DNA from: Desulfoluna spongiiphila
Lineage (GTDB): Bacteria; Desulfobacterota; Desulfobacteria; Desulfobacterales; Desulfolunaceae
Reading direction: 5' to 3'
NCBI RefSeq assembly: GCF_900101345.1
Contig: NZ_FMUX01000009.1
Span: 174,400 to 238,399, forward strand
Length of the DNA: 64,000 nt
Shown here: positions 55,781 through 63,403 of the stretch, one piece after another
Position numbering within the stretch: the first letter of the stretch is position 1
Layout of the letters: each line of letters starts with the position of its first letter
The notes under the pieces: model-generated
Seen by the model: the letters and a program-made list of their open reading frames with translations, nothing else
The model's database searches: none
Told to the model about the DNA's origin: nothing
Program-made: the position numbers and the translations under genes

Positions 55781-56011
55781 TCAGTACTGACAGTGCCCAA
55801 CATGCCCCCGCCTCAGCACTCGGAGGCTTTTCCGCTTCCCACCATCATCCAGGCCCCGGTCAAAGAAGAACATGTGGACGTTGGCTTCGTAGATCTGGCG
55901 AGCGCGTGTCTGGCTCACGTTGAAAAGCCGACCGGCTTCCGCAAAGCTTTTGCCTCAGAGCACGGCGCGGGTGAGTTTGATGTTTCTGGTTTTCTGTTCT
56001 GGTTGGCCCAT
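55781..56011 (-). pseudogene. Helix-turn-helix gene with in-frame TGA
   Basis: From ATG 56011 (CGGAGG upstream) coding runs MGQPEQKTRNIKLTRAVL, then TGA at 55955-55957, and continues in the same frame as GKSFAEAGRLFNVSQTRARQ and on for 57 codons to a second TGA. The part after the stop is a good helix-turn-helix. A single C-to-T change from CGA (Arg) explains the stop. Recoding as selenocysteine is less likely. Confidence 0.65.
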
Positions 56012-56035
56012 GGGGTCCTCCGTGATTGTTTGTGA

Positions 56036-56566
56036 TCAGCCGTGCATGGCCGTGGGGGTGTTGGTGCCAATGGATTTGACCACGCCCTGGATGAGGCCAC
56101 CCACGGCGGTGGGGCCGGAGATGGCCTTGACCTCGTCGCATTTGCGGTGGGCTTTGTAGGCGGCGGCCATGTTTCGGAGGAACCAGCTTCGGTCGCTGTC
56201 CGGGGTGGCGCAGATGGACTTCCAGCCGAGCTGGGAGACGACCCGGTTTGTGACGGGGTCCTCGAAGACTGGGCAGGCGTAGACGCCGTGGCGCCGGATG
56301 GCGTCCCAGACGAGGAGGGCCTGGACCGATGCCTTGTCGTCGGCGCTGCCCTCGATGGCTTCCACGAAGTCGGCGATGGTGGGCATGGTGGTGTACTTGC
56401 GGGTCCGCACGATCTGGAGGGCGGCGGCTTCGATCTGGGCCATGGTGTAGTTGCCCAGGGCCTTGAGCATGAATTCCAGGAAATGGGGCTCAAGCTGGAC
56501 GCCGTAGTTCTGGCCGATGCCGATCATGGTTGTGGCAAAGTGTTTCCTCTCCGACAGATTCAGCAT
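56036..56566 (-). CDS. Phage replication protein, helicase-loader-like
   Basis: A 176-residue helical protein. The pattern YGVQLEPHFLEFMLKALGNYTMAQIEAAALQIVRTRKYTTMPT (spans 21-62) is typical of small phage proteins replacing DnaC-type or G39P-type loaders: a domain that scans for DNA polymerase-loading partners with TMPTIADF. It is coupled to the upstream replication gene by overlap (7 nt). It probably loads the host DnaB helicase. Confidence 0.6.
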   Translation of the reverse strand: MLNLSERKHFATTMIGIGQNYGVQLEPHFLEFMLKALGNYTMAQIEAAALQIVRTRKYTTMPTIADFVEAIEGSADDKASVQALLVWDAIRRHGVYACPVFEDPVTNRVVSQLGWKSICATPDSDRSWFLRNMAAAYKAHRKCDEVKAISGPTAVGGLIQGVVKSIGTNTPTAMHG

Positions 56567-57549
56567 GGCGCCCCCAGGAACTCGGCAGCAACACGGGTGT
56601 TGTGGGCCAGAAGCTCAGAACCCTGGAGCCTGCCGGTCTGGCGCATGGCTGGCTTGGGCGGAGGGCATGGGTGCACTTCGTCTTCCCAGCGCTGCCCGTT
56701 GATCCAGGTGACGGCATCGGGCGGGAACTCGCCGTAGGTGTCCCGGAGCCGGATGATGTCGGCGATGATCTGATCCGGGTTGTTTCGCTTGTGGCGCATG
56801 GATTTCCACCAGGCATCGAAGGCTTTTCGCTTGTTGCCCTTCCTGCCCCTACGGGCCGGGTACTCTGCCCAGAACGTTTCGAACGTGGGGTGGTAGGCTT
56901 TTGTGGGACGACCTGAAAACTCAGACTTGGCTTTGGCTTGCTGGCTTGGCTCCTCACCCGCGCCTCCGGCAGGAGGCAAAGGTTTTTGTTTTACGTTGGG
57001 AGATGGAGAAGGAGTTGGAGAAGGAGTTGGAGCAGGAGCAGGCGAAACGCTGGCGACCGCTGGCGAGTCGCTGGCGGCTGGCTGGCGATCGCCAAGCAGA
57101 GTCCCCATAACCCGGCTGGGTTCCAAGACTTTTCTGTACTCTTCTTTGGAAATCGCGTTCACGCCGTTCTCTTTCAGCTCGTCGTACTTGGCACGGTTCA
57201 CCTGGGCCAATTTTGAAAACCTTGCTTTGTCGGCCCTGTCTTCCGCTGAGCACGCCCAGGGCTGATGTTCGCACCAGTCATGGATGGAATATTCACCCTC
57301 AGTGTCTTTCTCAAGCCACTGTGTTTCAACCAAAGCAGCCACCAGCTTTTTTGGATCTTCCATCCAACCACAGGCATCGGCGATATCCTCTTCATCCCAT
57401 CCTTCCAAATGGCCGGAGGGCCTGTCCACGGCTACCTTTAGCCAAAGATCAATGAGGTACACTTCCGCGCCAAACCCTAAAAGACGGGCAAGGCGTCTTC
57501 TCTTTCTGTGGTTATTAAATGCAATGGACAATCGAATATCTTGATTCAC
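56560..57549 (-). CDS. Phage replication initiator, O/DnaD-like
   Basis: A 329-residue protein. A winged-helix-like N-terminal domain (LARLLGFGAEVYLIDLWLKVA; DIADACGWMEDPKKLVAALVE; WLEKDTEGEYSIHDWCEHQPW) is followed by a long Pro/Ser/Ala linker (about 160-210, with PTPSPTPSPSP). A C-terminal domain has FETFWAEYPARRGRKGNKRKAFDAWW, as in phage O-type replication proteins. The origin may lie in or near the gene's repetitive linker, as in lambda O, but this is not shown. The start is GTG 57549 with GGAGA upstream. Confidence 0.7.
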   Translation of the reverse strand: MNQDIRLSIAFNNHRKRRRLARLLGFGAEVYLIDLWLKVAVDRPSGHLEGWDEEDIADACGWMEDPKKLVAALVETQWLEKDTEGEYSIHDWCEHQPWACSAEDRADKARFSKLAQVNRAKYDELKENGVNAISKEEYRKVLEPSRVMGTLLGDRQPAASDSPAVASVSPAPAPTPSPTPSPSPNVKQKPLPPAGGAGEEPSQQAKAKSEFSGRPTKAYHPTFETFWAEYPARRGRKGNKRKAFDAWWKSMRHKRNNPDQIIADIIRLRDTYGEFPPDAVTWINGQRWEDEVHPCPPPKPAMRQTGRLQGSELLAHNTRVAAEFLGAPC

Positions 57550-57914
57550 TGTAATGTCTCCTTACCTGCTGGAACGATCCCGGATGAACTCTATGACAAA
57601 CTATCAGATACAACGACACCTGACTGGAGGCTAAGACGCGCTGACTTTCCCGTAGTGCGCATTATTTTTTTTAAGGATTAATACATGTATACGCTACATG
57701 ATTTTAAAAAAAAGCAGATAACCGCCTGTAACACTAAACTTTTTACGGCACACATACCTCTTAATTTCCAACCAATTGGCACATCAAAGGAGACTGGCAC
57801 TCTTTTACCCTTCATCCCCCCGATATAATCGGCACGAAGGGTTTTTCAAATGTTCAGTTCCCTTAACAAATTGGCTCAAAATATCTGCGCCTCGTTCAAG
57901 CTACGCCCGAAAGT
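57550..57914. other. Intergenic region with CCCTTC hairpin
   Basis: Contains a hairpin ACCCTTC..CCGAT-ATA-ATCGG..GAAGGGTTTTT (57806-57846), which can terminate plus-strand reading. Its CCGAT/ATCGG core resembles the repeated element at 58411 and 61173. I see no gene here. Confidence 0.5.
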
Positions 57915-58169
57915 TTACCCGCGTTCCCCGGCTTCGATCCCGGCCTGCTCTTCCCGCATCTCTTTAAGCAGCATCCCGGCCTCCTCTTCGATGAGTTCGC
58001 CCCAGACCTTTGGCCCAGCGATCTGGGTCCAGCCGCCGCAAGGTGTGAGCCTCACATCCTTCATCACCTCGTCCAGGGTGGCCACGATCTTGTGGCCCCA
58101 GGCCTCGATCCGTTCTACCTGATCTATGTGCTTGCCGAGCTTCATGGCCCGGGACCGGCGGTTACACAT
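57915..58169 (-). CDS. Small early phage protein
   Basis: An 84-residue protein (KLGKHIDQVERIEAWGHKIV; DVRLTPCGGWTQIAGPKVW). Not recognised. GGAGGG precedes ATG 58169, which overlaps the stop of the next gene upstream by 8 nt. Part of the early operon. Confidence 0.6.
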   Translation of the reverse strand: MCNRRSRAMKLGKHIDQVERIEAWGHKIVATLDEVMKDVRLTPCGGWTQIAGPKVWGELIEEEAGMLLKEMREEQAGIEAGERG

Positions 58170-58371
58170 AATGACCCTCCGTCTCCAATCGGTTGATGCC
58201 TTCGGCGATGTCCGCTTCCCACTTCTGCCTGAGCCAGTCCATGTCCTCGGGCCGGAGGGTTTCGCCGCGGTCGAGGACACCCATCAGATAGCTGATGACG
58301 TGGGCCCCGCGCTCAAGGGTGCCCCGGATGTCCTCAACGGTTCCTTCCGTAAATGTGATCTGTTTACACAT
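58162..58371 (-). CDS. Small early phage protein
   Basis: A 69-residue acidic helical protein (TVEDIRGTLERGAHVISYLM; LRPEDMDWLRQKWEADIAEG). Not recognised. AGGAAGAG precedes the ATG. It is translationally linked to the following gene. Confidence 0.6.
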   Translation of the reverse strand: MCKQITFTEGTVEDIRGTLERGAHVISYLMGVLDRGETLRPEDMDWLRQKWEADIAEGINRLETEGHYV

Positions 58372-58410
58372 TGGTCTCTTCCTGCTTGGTATCTGTGCCG
58401 ATGGATGTGG

Positions 58411-58439
58411 CTCTCACCCCGACAAACATCGGCCCATAT
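58411..58439 (+). repeat. Repeated hairpin element, copy A
   Basis: CTCTCACCCCGACAAACATC then GGCCCATAT, with a CCGA/TCGG stem. It recurs at 61173-61201 with one base changed. It lies just upstream of the small early gene pair (minus strand). Confidence 0.75.
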
Positions 58440-58461
58440 TCATTTCATTGTCTGTTGATGG

Positions 58462-58950
58462 TTATGCGTAAATAACGTCGAACTTGGCCTGCTCGGTTTT
58501 GATGGCCAAATAAAAGGAGCCGAACGCCTGGAGGGCTTCAAAGGTTTCTTTCTCGCAATCGGCCAGCTCGCCTTTGTCCAGGCTGTTGTCGTTGCTCAAG
58601 CCCTCGGCCAGGGCTTTGATGGCCTCGGCGGATTCTTTTGCCATGGTGGCGCAGTACTGCATCCAGCTTACGGGGCTGATTCTGCCCTCGTCCTTTGGGA
58701 TGGGCAGGCTGATGCGGCCGTAATGGCGGTTGACCTCGTCGAGGCTGGTGAGGTTTCCGGTTTCTTCCAGAATCACCATCCAGTCCAGAAGGCCCAGCTT
58801 GTTGGATCTGCGGCCAACGGACCGGGGATCCACGTCTGCGTAGAGGGTCTGGGGCCGGATACCCAGACGCCCGGCCAGCACCTTGGCCCCATGGTCCTTC
58901 ACGCCCCGTTGAATGTTCCCTAAAAGTTCAATGAATTCAGACCTGTACAT
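58462..58950 (-). CDS. Phage early regulator, CII-like
   Basis: A 162-residue protein with an N-terminal helix-turn-helix-like segment (GAKVLAGRLGIRPQTLYADVDP near 20-41; SNKLGLLDWMVILEETGN) as in phage regulatory CII family proteins. Place is right: first after the Cro-like gene in the early operon. The C-terminal part is helical and acidic. GGAG precedes the ATG. Confidence 0.7.
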   Translation of the reverse strand: MYRSEFIELLGNIQRGVKDHGAKVLAGRLGIRPQTLYADVDPRSVGRRSNKLGLLDWMVILEETGNLTSLDEVNRHYGRISLPIPKDEGRISPVSWMQYCATMAKESAEAIKALAEGLSNDNSLDKGELADCEKETFEALQAFGSFYLAIKTEQAKFDVIYA

Positions 58951-59071
58951 GAGTTACTCCACTATTTTCAGGTTATCTATTCGAATTGAAAGTGAAATAC
59001 TGTTTTGGCAGCAAGCTGCCACTCAACTTTTTTGCTTGCGTCACTCAACATTTATGGCAAGATGGACCCAC
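58951..59071. promoter_or_regulatory. Cluster of ACTCAAC operator half-sites
   Basis: ACTCAAC occurs at 59021, 59043 and 59070 in the same orientation. The sequence matches one half of the dyad at 59305-59324. It is likely bound by the CI-like or Cro-like repressor to control early transcription. Confidence 0.5.
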
Positions 59072-59281
59072 TCAACATTTGGGAGGCCAAATATCCGAGG
59101 GCTCTTTTTTAAGAGCGTCTGCAATCACGCCCCTGACAGGGGAACCCGGATACCGGCCTGCCATGACATGGCTCACCATGGAGCGGGAAACCTCCGCTTT
59201 TATGGCAAGATCAATGGGACGAAGACCTATGGCCCTCAGATCCTTTTTGATTTCGTCTTTGGTCATGCTGGTTTTGGTCAT
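59072..59281 (-). CDS. Cro/Ner-like DNA-binding protein
   Basis: A 69-residue helix-turn-helix protein: LRAIGLRPIDLAIKAEVSRSMVSHVMAGRYPGSPV spans the domain (about 13-47), as in Ner/Nlp and XRE-type phage Cro proteins. It is encoded opposite to the CI-like gene with a 64-nt gap. GGAGGAG precedes ATG 59281; upstream ATG at 59293 has no site. It would repress lysogeny genes and enter lytic growth. Confidence 0.8.
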   Translation of the reverse strand: MTKTSMTKDEIKKDLRAIGLRPIDLAIKAEVSRSMVSHVMAGRYPGSPVRGVIADALKKEPSDIWPPKC

Positions 59282-59304
59282 GCTCTCCTCCAAATGATTT
59301 ATTT

Positions 59305-59324
59305 TGTTGAGCGTCTACTCAACA
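59305..59324. promoter_or_regulatory. Operator dyad between divergent repressor genes
   Basis: TGTTGAG-6 nt-CTCAACA is a perfect 7-bp dyad located between the Cro-like and CI-like starts, where both promoters must lie. Confidence 0.75.
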
Positions 59325-59345
59325 AAGTTTCCCAAACGGAGAATT

Positions 59346-59819
59346 ATGTCAAGTAGAATTTCACAAATGGAAAATATTGCAGCCCGCCTAACCGAGGTTA
59401 TCAATATTAAATGCGATGGAAAATCAACGGTTTTTGCCAAGAAAGCCGGTATTCCTGTTGCAACTTTCCATAACTATATGAAAGGCCGAACCCCATCAGC
59501 TGAAGCCATGTTTCACGTTCGTGAAACTTTTGGTGTCAACATCAACTGGCTACTATCCGGCGAAGGGGAAATGTTCGACACTGAGGCCGTGACAGCAAAA
59601 ACTTCCGATGATGACCTCATCATGGACTTGGAAGTTCTGCACCGAATTATCAAGTGGGTTGAAGAATGGCTGGACAGAGAAAATAAATCCCTCCCCCCGG
59701 ACAAAAAAGCCCGATTCATTGCCTTGGCTTATGAATATTTTACGACGCCCAAAGAGGGTGGGGATGGCAGGGATGTGAATGATAAGGATATGAATAAATG
59801 GCTGAGGCTGGTGGTGTAA
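59346..59819 (+). CDS. CI-type phage repressor without protease domain
   Basis: A 157-residue protein. The N-terminal Bacteriophage CI-type helix-turn-helix (STVFAKKAGIPVATFHNYMK at about 27-46, then ETFGVNINWLLSGEGEMF) is followed by an acidic helical region (DLEVLHRIIKWVEEW). It lacks an S24 LexA-like protease part, so it is not expected to be cleaved after RecA activation, like P2 C. ATG 59346 has GGAG. A DUF4062 gene follows 57 nt downstream and should be expressed with it in lysogens. Confidence 0.82.
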   Translation: MSSRISQMENIAARLTEVINIKCDGKSTVFAKKAGIPVATFHNYMKGRTPSAEAMFHVRETFGVNINWLLSGEGEMFDTEAVTAKTSDDDLIMDLEVLHRIIKWVEEWLDRENKSLPPDKKARFIALAYEYFTTPKEGGDGRDVNDKDMNKWLRLVV

Positions 59820-59876
59820 TCCAAGCAGGCCTCACAACAAAAACTTGCCACCAATAACGAATACGAGGAACCACGA

Positions 59877-60917
59877 ATGGCTGTTCCAAAGGTTTTTGTC
59901 AGCTCAACATGTTTTGATTTGAGTGAAATCAGAACTCAACTTAAGGATTTCATAAGATCTTTTGGATTTATTCCTGTTTTAAGCGAGTATGGAAATGTTT
60001 TTTATAACCCAGACTTAAACACTGCGGATTCTTGCTTGAATGAAGTTGAAAATTGTCAACTTTTTATTTTGGCCATTGGTGGTCGATTTGGTTCAAAAAT
60101 CGAACCTGACAAGAATAAATCTGTCACCAACGCAGAATACGAGGCAGCCGTATTGGCTAAAATCCCTATATTTACATTAATTAAAAGCGATGTACTTAGC
60201 GACCACCGCGTATACGAAAAAAACCAAAATTCTGAAATAAAAAAATCTATAGCCTATCCTTCCATTGATGACAACTGCCAAGAACATGCAATTGATATAT
60301 TCGAATTTATTGATAAGATTTACACCTCACCGACCAATAATGCTTGTGAAGGATTTAACAAATTCTCTGATATTGAAAGCTACCTTAGAAAGCAATGGGC
60401 GGCATTCTTCAATAATTTGCTCATGAAGAGAAAAAATGAACAATCGCTCCAACCAATATCAATGCAAATCAACGAACTTGAAGCGGCAAATCAAACATTA
60501 AAAAACTATTTAGAAGAACTAATTAGAAACACTCTAAATACAGATGCTCAAAAAATAATATCTAACGAAAAAGAAAGAAACCTAAAAGAGTCAGAAAGAA
60601 TCACAAAAATCCGAGCAGTTCCTTTTATAAACTTTCTTACCAATCAGTATAATTTCAGCTATGACTTAGTAATACAGCTAATTCAAAAGGCTCAATATTT
60701 CGATGATATAATCGCAACTTTAGGCGTATTCTCTGGTGATTTTGAATTTAATCGTACTAAAAGTTGGTGGCTAAATGGAGGATCAAGTAATCCAGAACAA
60801 ATCAATATCATCCGAAACACACTGGAATTGCATTCACTATCATGGAAAACACCACCCCCCCCACCTTCTATGCCTTTACCAGCGGCCCCCCCACAATTGG
60901 GAAATGCCTCATCTTAA
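59877..60917 (+). CDS. DUF4062 protein linked to the repressor, superinfection-immunity candidate
   Basis: A 346-residue protein. Residues 1 to about 150 are DUF4062: KVFVSSTCFDLSEIRTQL at 5-22, CQLFILAIGGRFGSKIEPD near 60-78, NAEYEAAVLAKIPIFTLI near 84-101. A coiled coil (INELEAANQTLKNYLEELI) follows. The C-terminus is Pro-rich (TPPPPPSMPLPAAPP). It belongs to the lysogenic transcript behind the repressor, the usual site of phage exclusion genes, and ends at a strong terminator. It is only distantly like the DUF4062 gene at 51988, so it was not made by recent duplication. Confidence 0.8.
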   Translation: MAVPKVFVSSTCFDLSEIRTQLKDFIRSFGFIPVLSEYGNVFYNPDLNTADSCLNEVENCQLFILAIGGRFGSKIEPDKNKSVTNAEYEAAVLAKIPIFTLIKSDVLSDHRVYEKNQNSEIKKSIAYPSIDDNCQEHAIDIFEFIDKIYTSPTNNACEGFNKFSDIESYLRKQWAAFFNNLLMKRKNEQSLQPISMQINELEAANQTLKNYLEELIRNTLNTDAQKIISNEKERNLKESERITKIRAVPFINFLTNQYNFSYDLVIQLIQKAQYFDDIIATLGVFSGDFEFNRTKSWWLNGGSSNPEQINIIRNTLELHSLSWKTPPPPPSMPLPAAPPQLGNASS

Positions 60918-60931
60918 AAATCAATTACCAT

Positions 60932-60966
60932 AAAGGCCCATGCGAGTACGCATTCGGGCCTTTTTT
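60932..60966 (+). terminator. Terminator of the repressor operon
   Basis: Stem GGCCC..GCG-AGTA-CGC..GGGCC followed by T6, 15 nt after the DUF4062 stop. Confidence 0.88.
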
Positions 60967-61272
60967 CTTACCAGTATGTCCTGTATGCCCTCCCTCAGTT
61001 GCACAAAAGAAAAGCCTGCGATAGATGCACACCCTTTAATACAAGTATGGAGATGTTGCAGACATGAATCGCGAAGCAATTGAAGCCCAACTCCGCCATT
61101 CAAAAAAACGCCCCGGATGCCATGGTGTTTTTTTGTGTTGTCCCCGTCGGTATATTCGGCTAACGTAAAAATCTCTCACCCCGATAAACATCGGCCCATA
61201 TCCGGTCCTTCCGGTATGGGTTCTTTGTGTTTGCCCCGGAAGGCGTTCTTAGAAGCTTTAAGGGGAGAGATC
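60967..61272. other. Intergenic region with repeated hairpin element
   Basis: Contains copy B of the CTCTCACCCCGA element (61173-61201) and a further short dyad TCCGG-TCCT-CCGGT at about 61201-61214. A 35-codon frame at 61064 lacks a ribosome-binding site. GGGGAGAG at the right end serves the next gene. Confidence 0.5.
61173..61201 (+). repeat. Repeated hairpin element, copy B
   Basis: CTCTCACCCCGATAAACATC then GGCCCATAT; it differs by one base from 58411-58439. It lies upstream of the zinc-ribbon/HTH gene on the plus strand. Confidence 0.75.
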
Positions 61273-61596
61273 ATGACCCACACCATTTGCCACACCCAGG
61301 CCGCGGTTCGCGGCCCCAAATCCACCCTGCCCCTGGAGGAGATCCAGCGCCTCCTGGACGAAGGCCACAAGCAGACCGACGTGGCCCAACTCTTCGGCAC
61401 CAGCCAACCCACCATCAGCCGCCTTTGCCGAAACACCCACTCGGCCGCGGTCAGGAAAGAACCCAAGGACGGCCCCATCTGCACCTGCTGCGGCCAGCAC
61501 ACCGTGGCCAAGGGGAACCGGTTTCTCTGTTCCTGGTGCTTCACCCACGCGGATACCGCCGGACCTGCTTTTTCCGAACACGCCCTGGCCTTCTGA
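61273..61596 (+). CDS. Helix-turn-helix and zinc-ribbon phage protein
   Basis: A 107-residue protein. A resolvase/Hin-like helix-turn-helix (LEEIQRLLDEGHKQTDVAQLFGTSQPTISRLCR, spanning about 20-53) is followed by a CTCCG..CSWC zinc ribbon (Cys at about 73, 75-76, 89, 92). Probably a regulator of the integration module; no exact family is assigned. ATG 61273 has GGGGAG. Confidence 0.65.
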   Translation: MTHTICHTQAAVRGPKSTLPLEEIQRLLDEGHKQTDVAQLFGTSQPTISRLCRNTHSAAVRKEPKDGPICTCCGQHTVAKGNRFLCSWCFTHADTAGPAFSEHALAF

Positions 61597-61658
61597 ACCG
61601 GGGACACCCCTTCAGATGGTCTATGGATAGACCCCCTCAATACAATGGAGTTGGTTTC

Positions 61659-61922
61659 ATGGATTTGACACACAGTGAAATGGAGGCGATGGCGGCGGCC
61701 ATCGCGGGAAAGGTGGCGGACACTCTGCGGGCGGAGCAGACCGCTCAACGGTGGCTCACCCTGGAGGAGGCGGTGGAGTATGCCAGGGCATCCAAGAACT
61801 CCCTGCGCCGCTGGATCGATGCCGGACACATTTATGCGTTCAGGCGCACGGGAAAACTGATCGTGGACCGGGAGTCCATTGACGCCTGGTACTCTTCGGA
61901 AATCATCAATTTCCCTACATGA
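61659..61922 (+). CDS. Excisionase (MerR-type helix-turn-helix)
   Basis: An 87-residue protein with the excisionase-family pattern WLTLEEAVEYARASKNSLRRWIDAGHIYAFRRTGKLIVDRESIDAW (about 33-78). It lies 25 nt before the integrase gene. It would bend DNA at the attachment site for excision. ATG 61659 is preceded by GGAG. Confidence 0.85.
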   Translation: MDLTHSEMEAMAAAIAGKVADTLRAEQTAQRWLTLEEAVEYARASKNSLRRWIDAGHIYAFRRTGKLIVDRESIDAWYSSEIINFPT

Positions 61923-61947
61923 ATCTTGACCTTGGACTCAGATTGAC

Positions 61948-63045
61948 ATGGCAGTGAAGCTCTCTTACCGTGTCTCCATGCCGAAACTGTGGAGACACCC
62001 CGACTACGACACGTTCTATGCTCTCTGGCAGGAGGGGCCGAAGCGACGACGCAAGGCCCTCTGCATGCCGGGATCCAGACGTGCCACCAAGGACCCGAAG
62101 CTGGCACAGAAGCTGTTCACCCAGTTCACCCGGCGGCTCATGGCCGGGCAGGTGGCCGCCATCAAGACCGGGCACACCGTAAGCTTCGGGGCCTTTAAAA
62201 AGGAGTTTCTGGACTACGTGGAGACAAACCGGTCCGAGGGGACCTTCCTTGCGTACAAGCAGGGGATGGACAAGGCGTCCTCCTGCTGGGGGGATACCAC
62301 GGACGTCAATCAGATCAACACCCGCCACCTGGACAAGCTGGGCACGGACCTGTTCCGGGCGGGCCTGGCACCGGCCACGGTGAACAAACACTACCGCCAC
62401 GTGAAGGCCGCCCTGAAAAAAGCAGCCAAGTGGGAATACATCGACCACGCCATTGATTTTCCCAAGCCCGTGAAAGAGCCCAAGAGCATCCGCTACATTC
62501 CCAAGGAACACATGGCCCGGATCATGGCCCACATCGACGAGCCCGAGTTCTACGACTTCTGCACCCTCTCCTGCTACCTGGGCCTGAGAAACGGGGAAGC
62601 CTTGCGCCTGACCCTGGCCGACGTGGACAACCCACCCGACTACCTGCGCATCGTGCCCTTACAGAAAAACCGGAAAGAGTCCCGTGTGCCCATCAACGCC
62701 ACGGCCCGGGATACCCTCTCCCGATGCATGGCCAGGGCCCGGGAGAAGAAACGGCAAAAACTCTTCCGCTGGAAATGCCGCACCCACATGGGTCAGAAGT
62801 TCAAGCTGGCCGTCCGGGCCGCCGGGTTCGAGCACTACCGCTTCCACGACCTCCGCCACACCTTCGCCTCCTACCTCGCCATGGGTGGCGCCAACCTCCA
62901 GGCCATCCAGGAGCTCATGCGCCACGAGTCCATGGCCTCCACCCTCATCTATTCCAAACTCTCCCCGGACCACCTCAAGGCCGCATCTGAGCAATTTTGC
63001 CTTACCCTGGGGCCCATGCCCTTGCCCACGGGTACGGATGAATAG
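61948..63045 (+). CDS. int: Tyrosine-family phage integrase
   Basis: A 365-residue site-specific recombinase. A SAM-like core-binding domain spans about residues 78-165. The catalytic set is complete: Arg214 (LGLRNGE), Lys240 or Lys243, His300 and Arg303 (HDLRHTF), His326 (LMRHESM) and nucleophile Tyr335 (STLIYSKLS). The gene runs towards the right attachment site 235 nt downstream, so it should act on the tRNA-Leu anticodon-to-3' region. Confidence 0.95.
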   Translation: MAVKLSYRVSMPKLWRHPDYDTFYALWQEGPKRRRKALCMPGSRRATKDPKLAQKLFTQFTRRLMAGQVAAIKTGHTVSFGAFKKEFLDYVETNRSEGTFLAYKQGMDKASSCWGDTTDVNQINTRHLDKLGTDLFRAGLAPATVNKHYRHVKAALKKAAKWEYIDHAIDFPKPVKEPKSIRYIPKEHMARIMAHIDEPEFYDFCTLSCYLGLRNGEALRLTLADVDNPPDYLRIVPLQKNRKESRVPINATARDTLSRCMARAREKKRQKLFRWKCRTHMGQKFKLAVRAAGFEHYRFHDLRHTFASYLAMGGANLQAIQELMRHESMASTLIYSKLSPDHLKAASEQFCLTLGPMPLPTGTDE

Positions 63046-63280
63046 AAGAAGCGTTGCCTCCGGCGAGCAGCGCCCGTTCCGTAAAGTTACCGTAGAGTTT
63101 TTGCGGAGCTTTTTTAAAGGAGAGGCCCGAGGGGCGGGGATGCCGTTTTTTTACTGTAACGAAACTGTAACGAAAAACGGGTCTATTTGGGGCTACTTGG
63201 CCACATCTGAAACGCAAAAAAGTTTCCCGCCTTTTGGCAAGAAACTTTTTTAACCAACTGAAATCTCTGATGAAATTTTA

Positions 63281-63335
63281 TGGTACCCGGAACGAGAATC
63301 GAACTCGTACAGTCTTGCGACCGAGGGATTTTAAG
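63281..63335 (-). repeat. Right attachment site: 3' half of tRNA-Leu(UAA)
   Basis: Same tRNA-Leu segment as 25191-25245, with variable arm GTC-GCAA-GAC in place of GAC-GTAA-GTC. The 5' tRNA half is absent to the right (sequence runs into a different phage arm), so this is a junction with a second element, not the intact tRNA gene. Confidence 0.88.
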
Positions 63336-63403
63336 AACTCGCCAGCACCAAATAAAACCAATATATTACTTTAAACTATACGGAAACTTGACGGAAATTC
63401 GAT

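Larger units (their letters stand above)
25191..63335. mobile_element. P2/HP1-type prophage integrated in tRNA-Leu
   Basis: About 38 kb between two tRNA-Leu 3'-half copies. It has integrase and excisionase next to the right copy, a divergent repressor switch, replication genes, P2-type terminase, portal, scaffold-protease, capsid, completion, sheath, tube, tape-measure, baseplate, spike and fibre genes, and an Ogr-type activator. Structural genes appear intact. DUF2586, DUF2597 and DUF2590 type tail genes place it nearer the HP1/K139 side of the P2-like phages. Confidence 0.93.

Noticed and set aside
55955..55957. Selenocysteine codon
   Set aside because: The position is in a DNA-binding protein, a CGA-to-TGA transition is simpler, and no convincing SECIS hairpin was seen.
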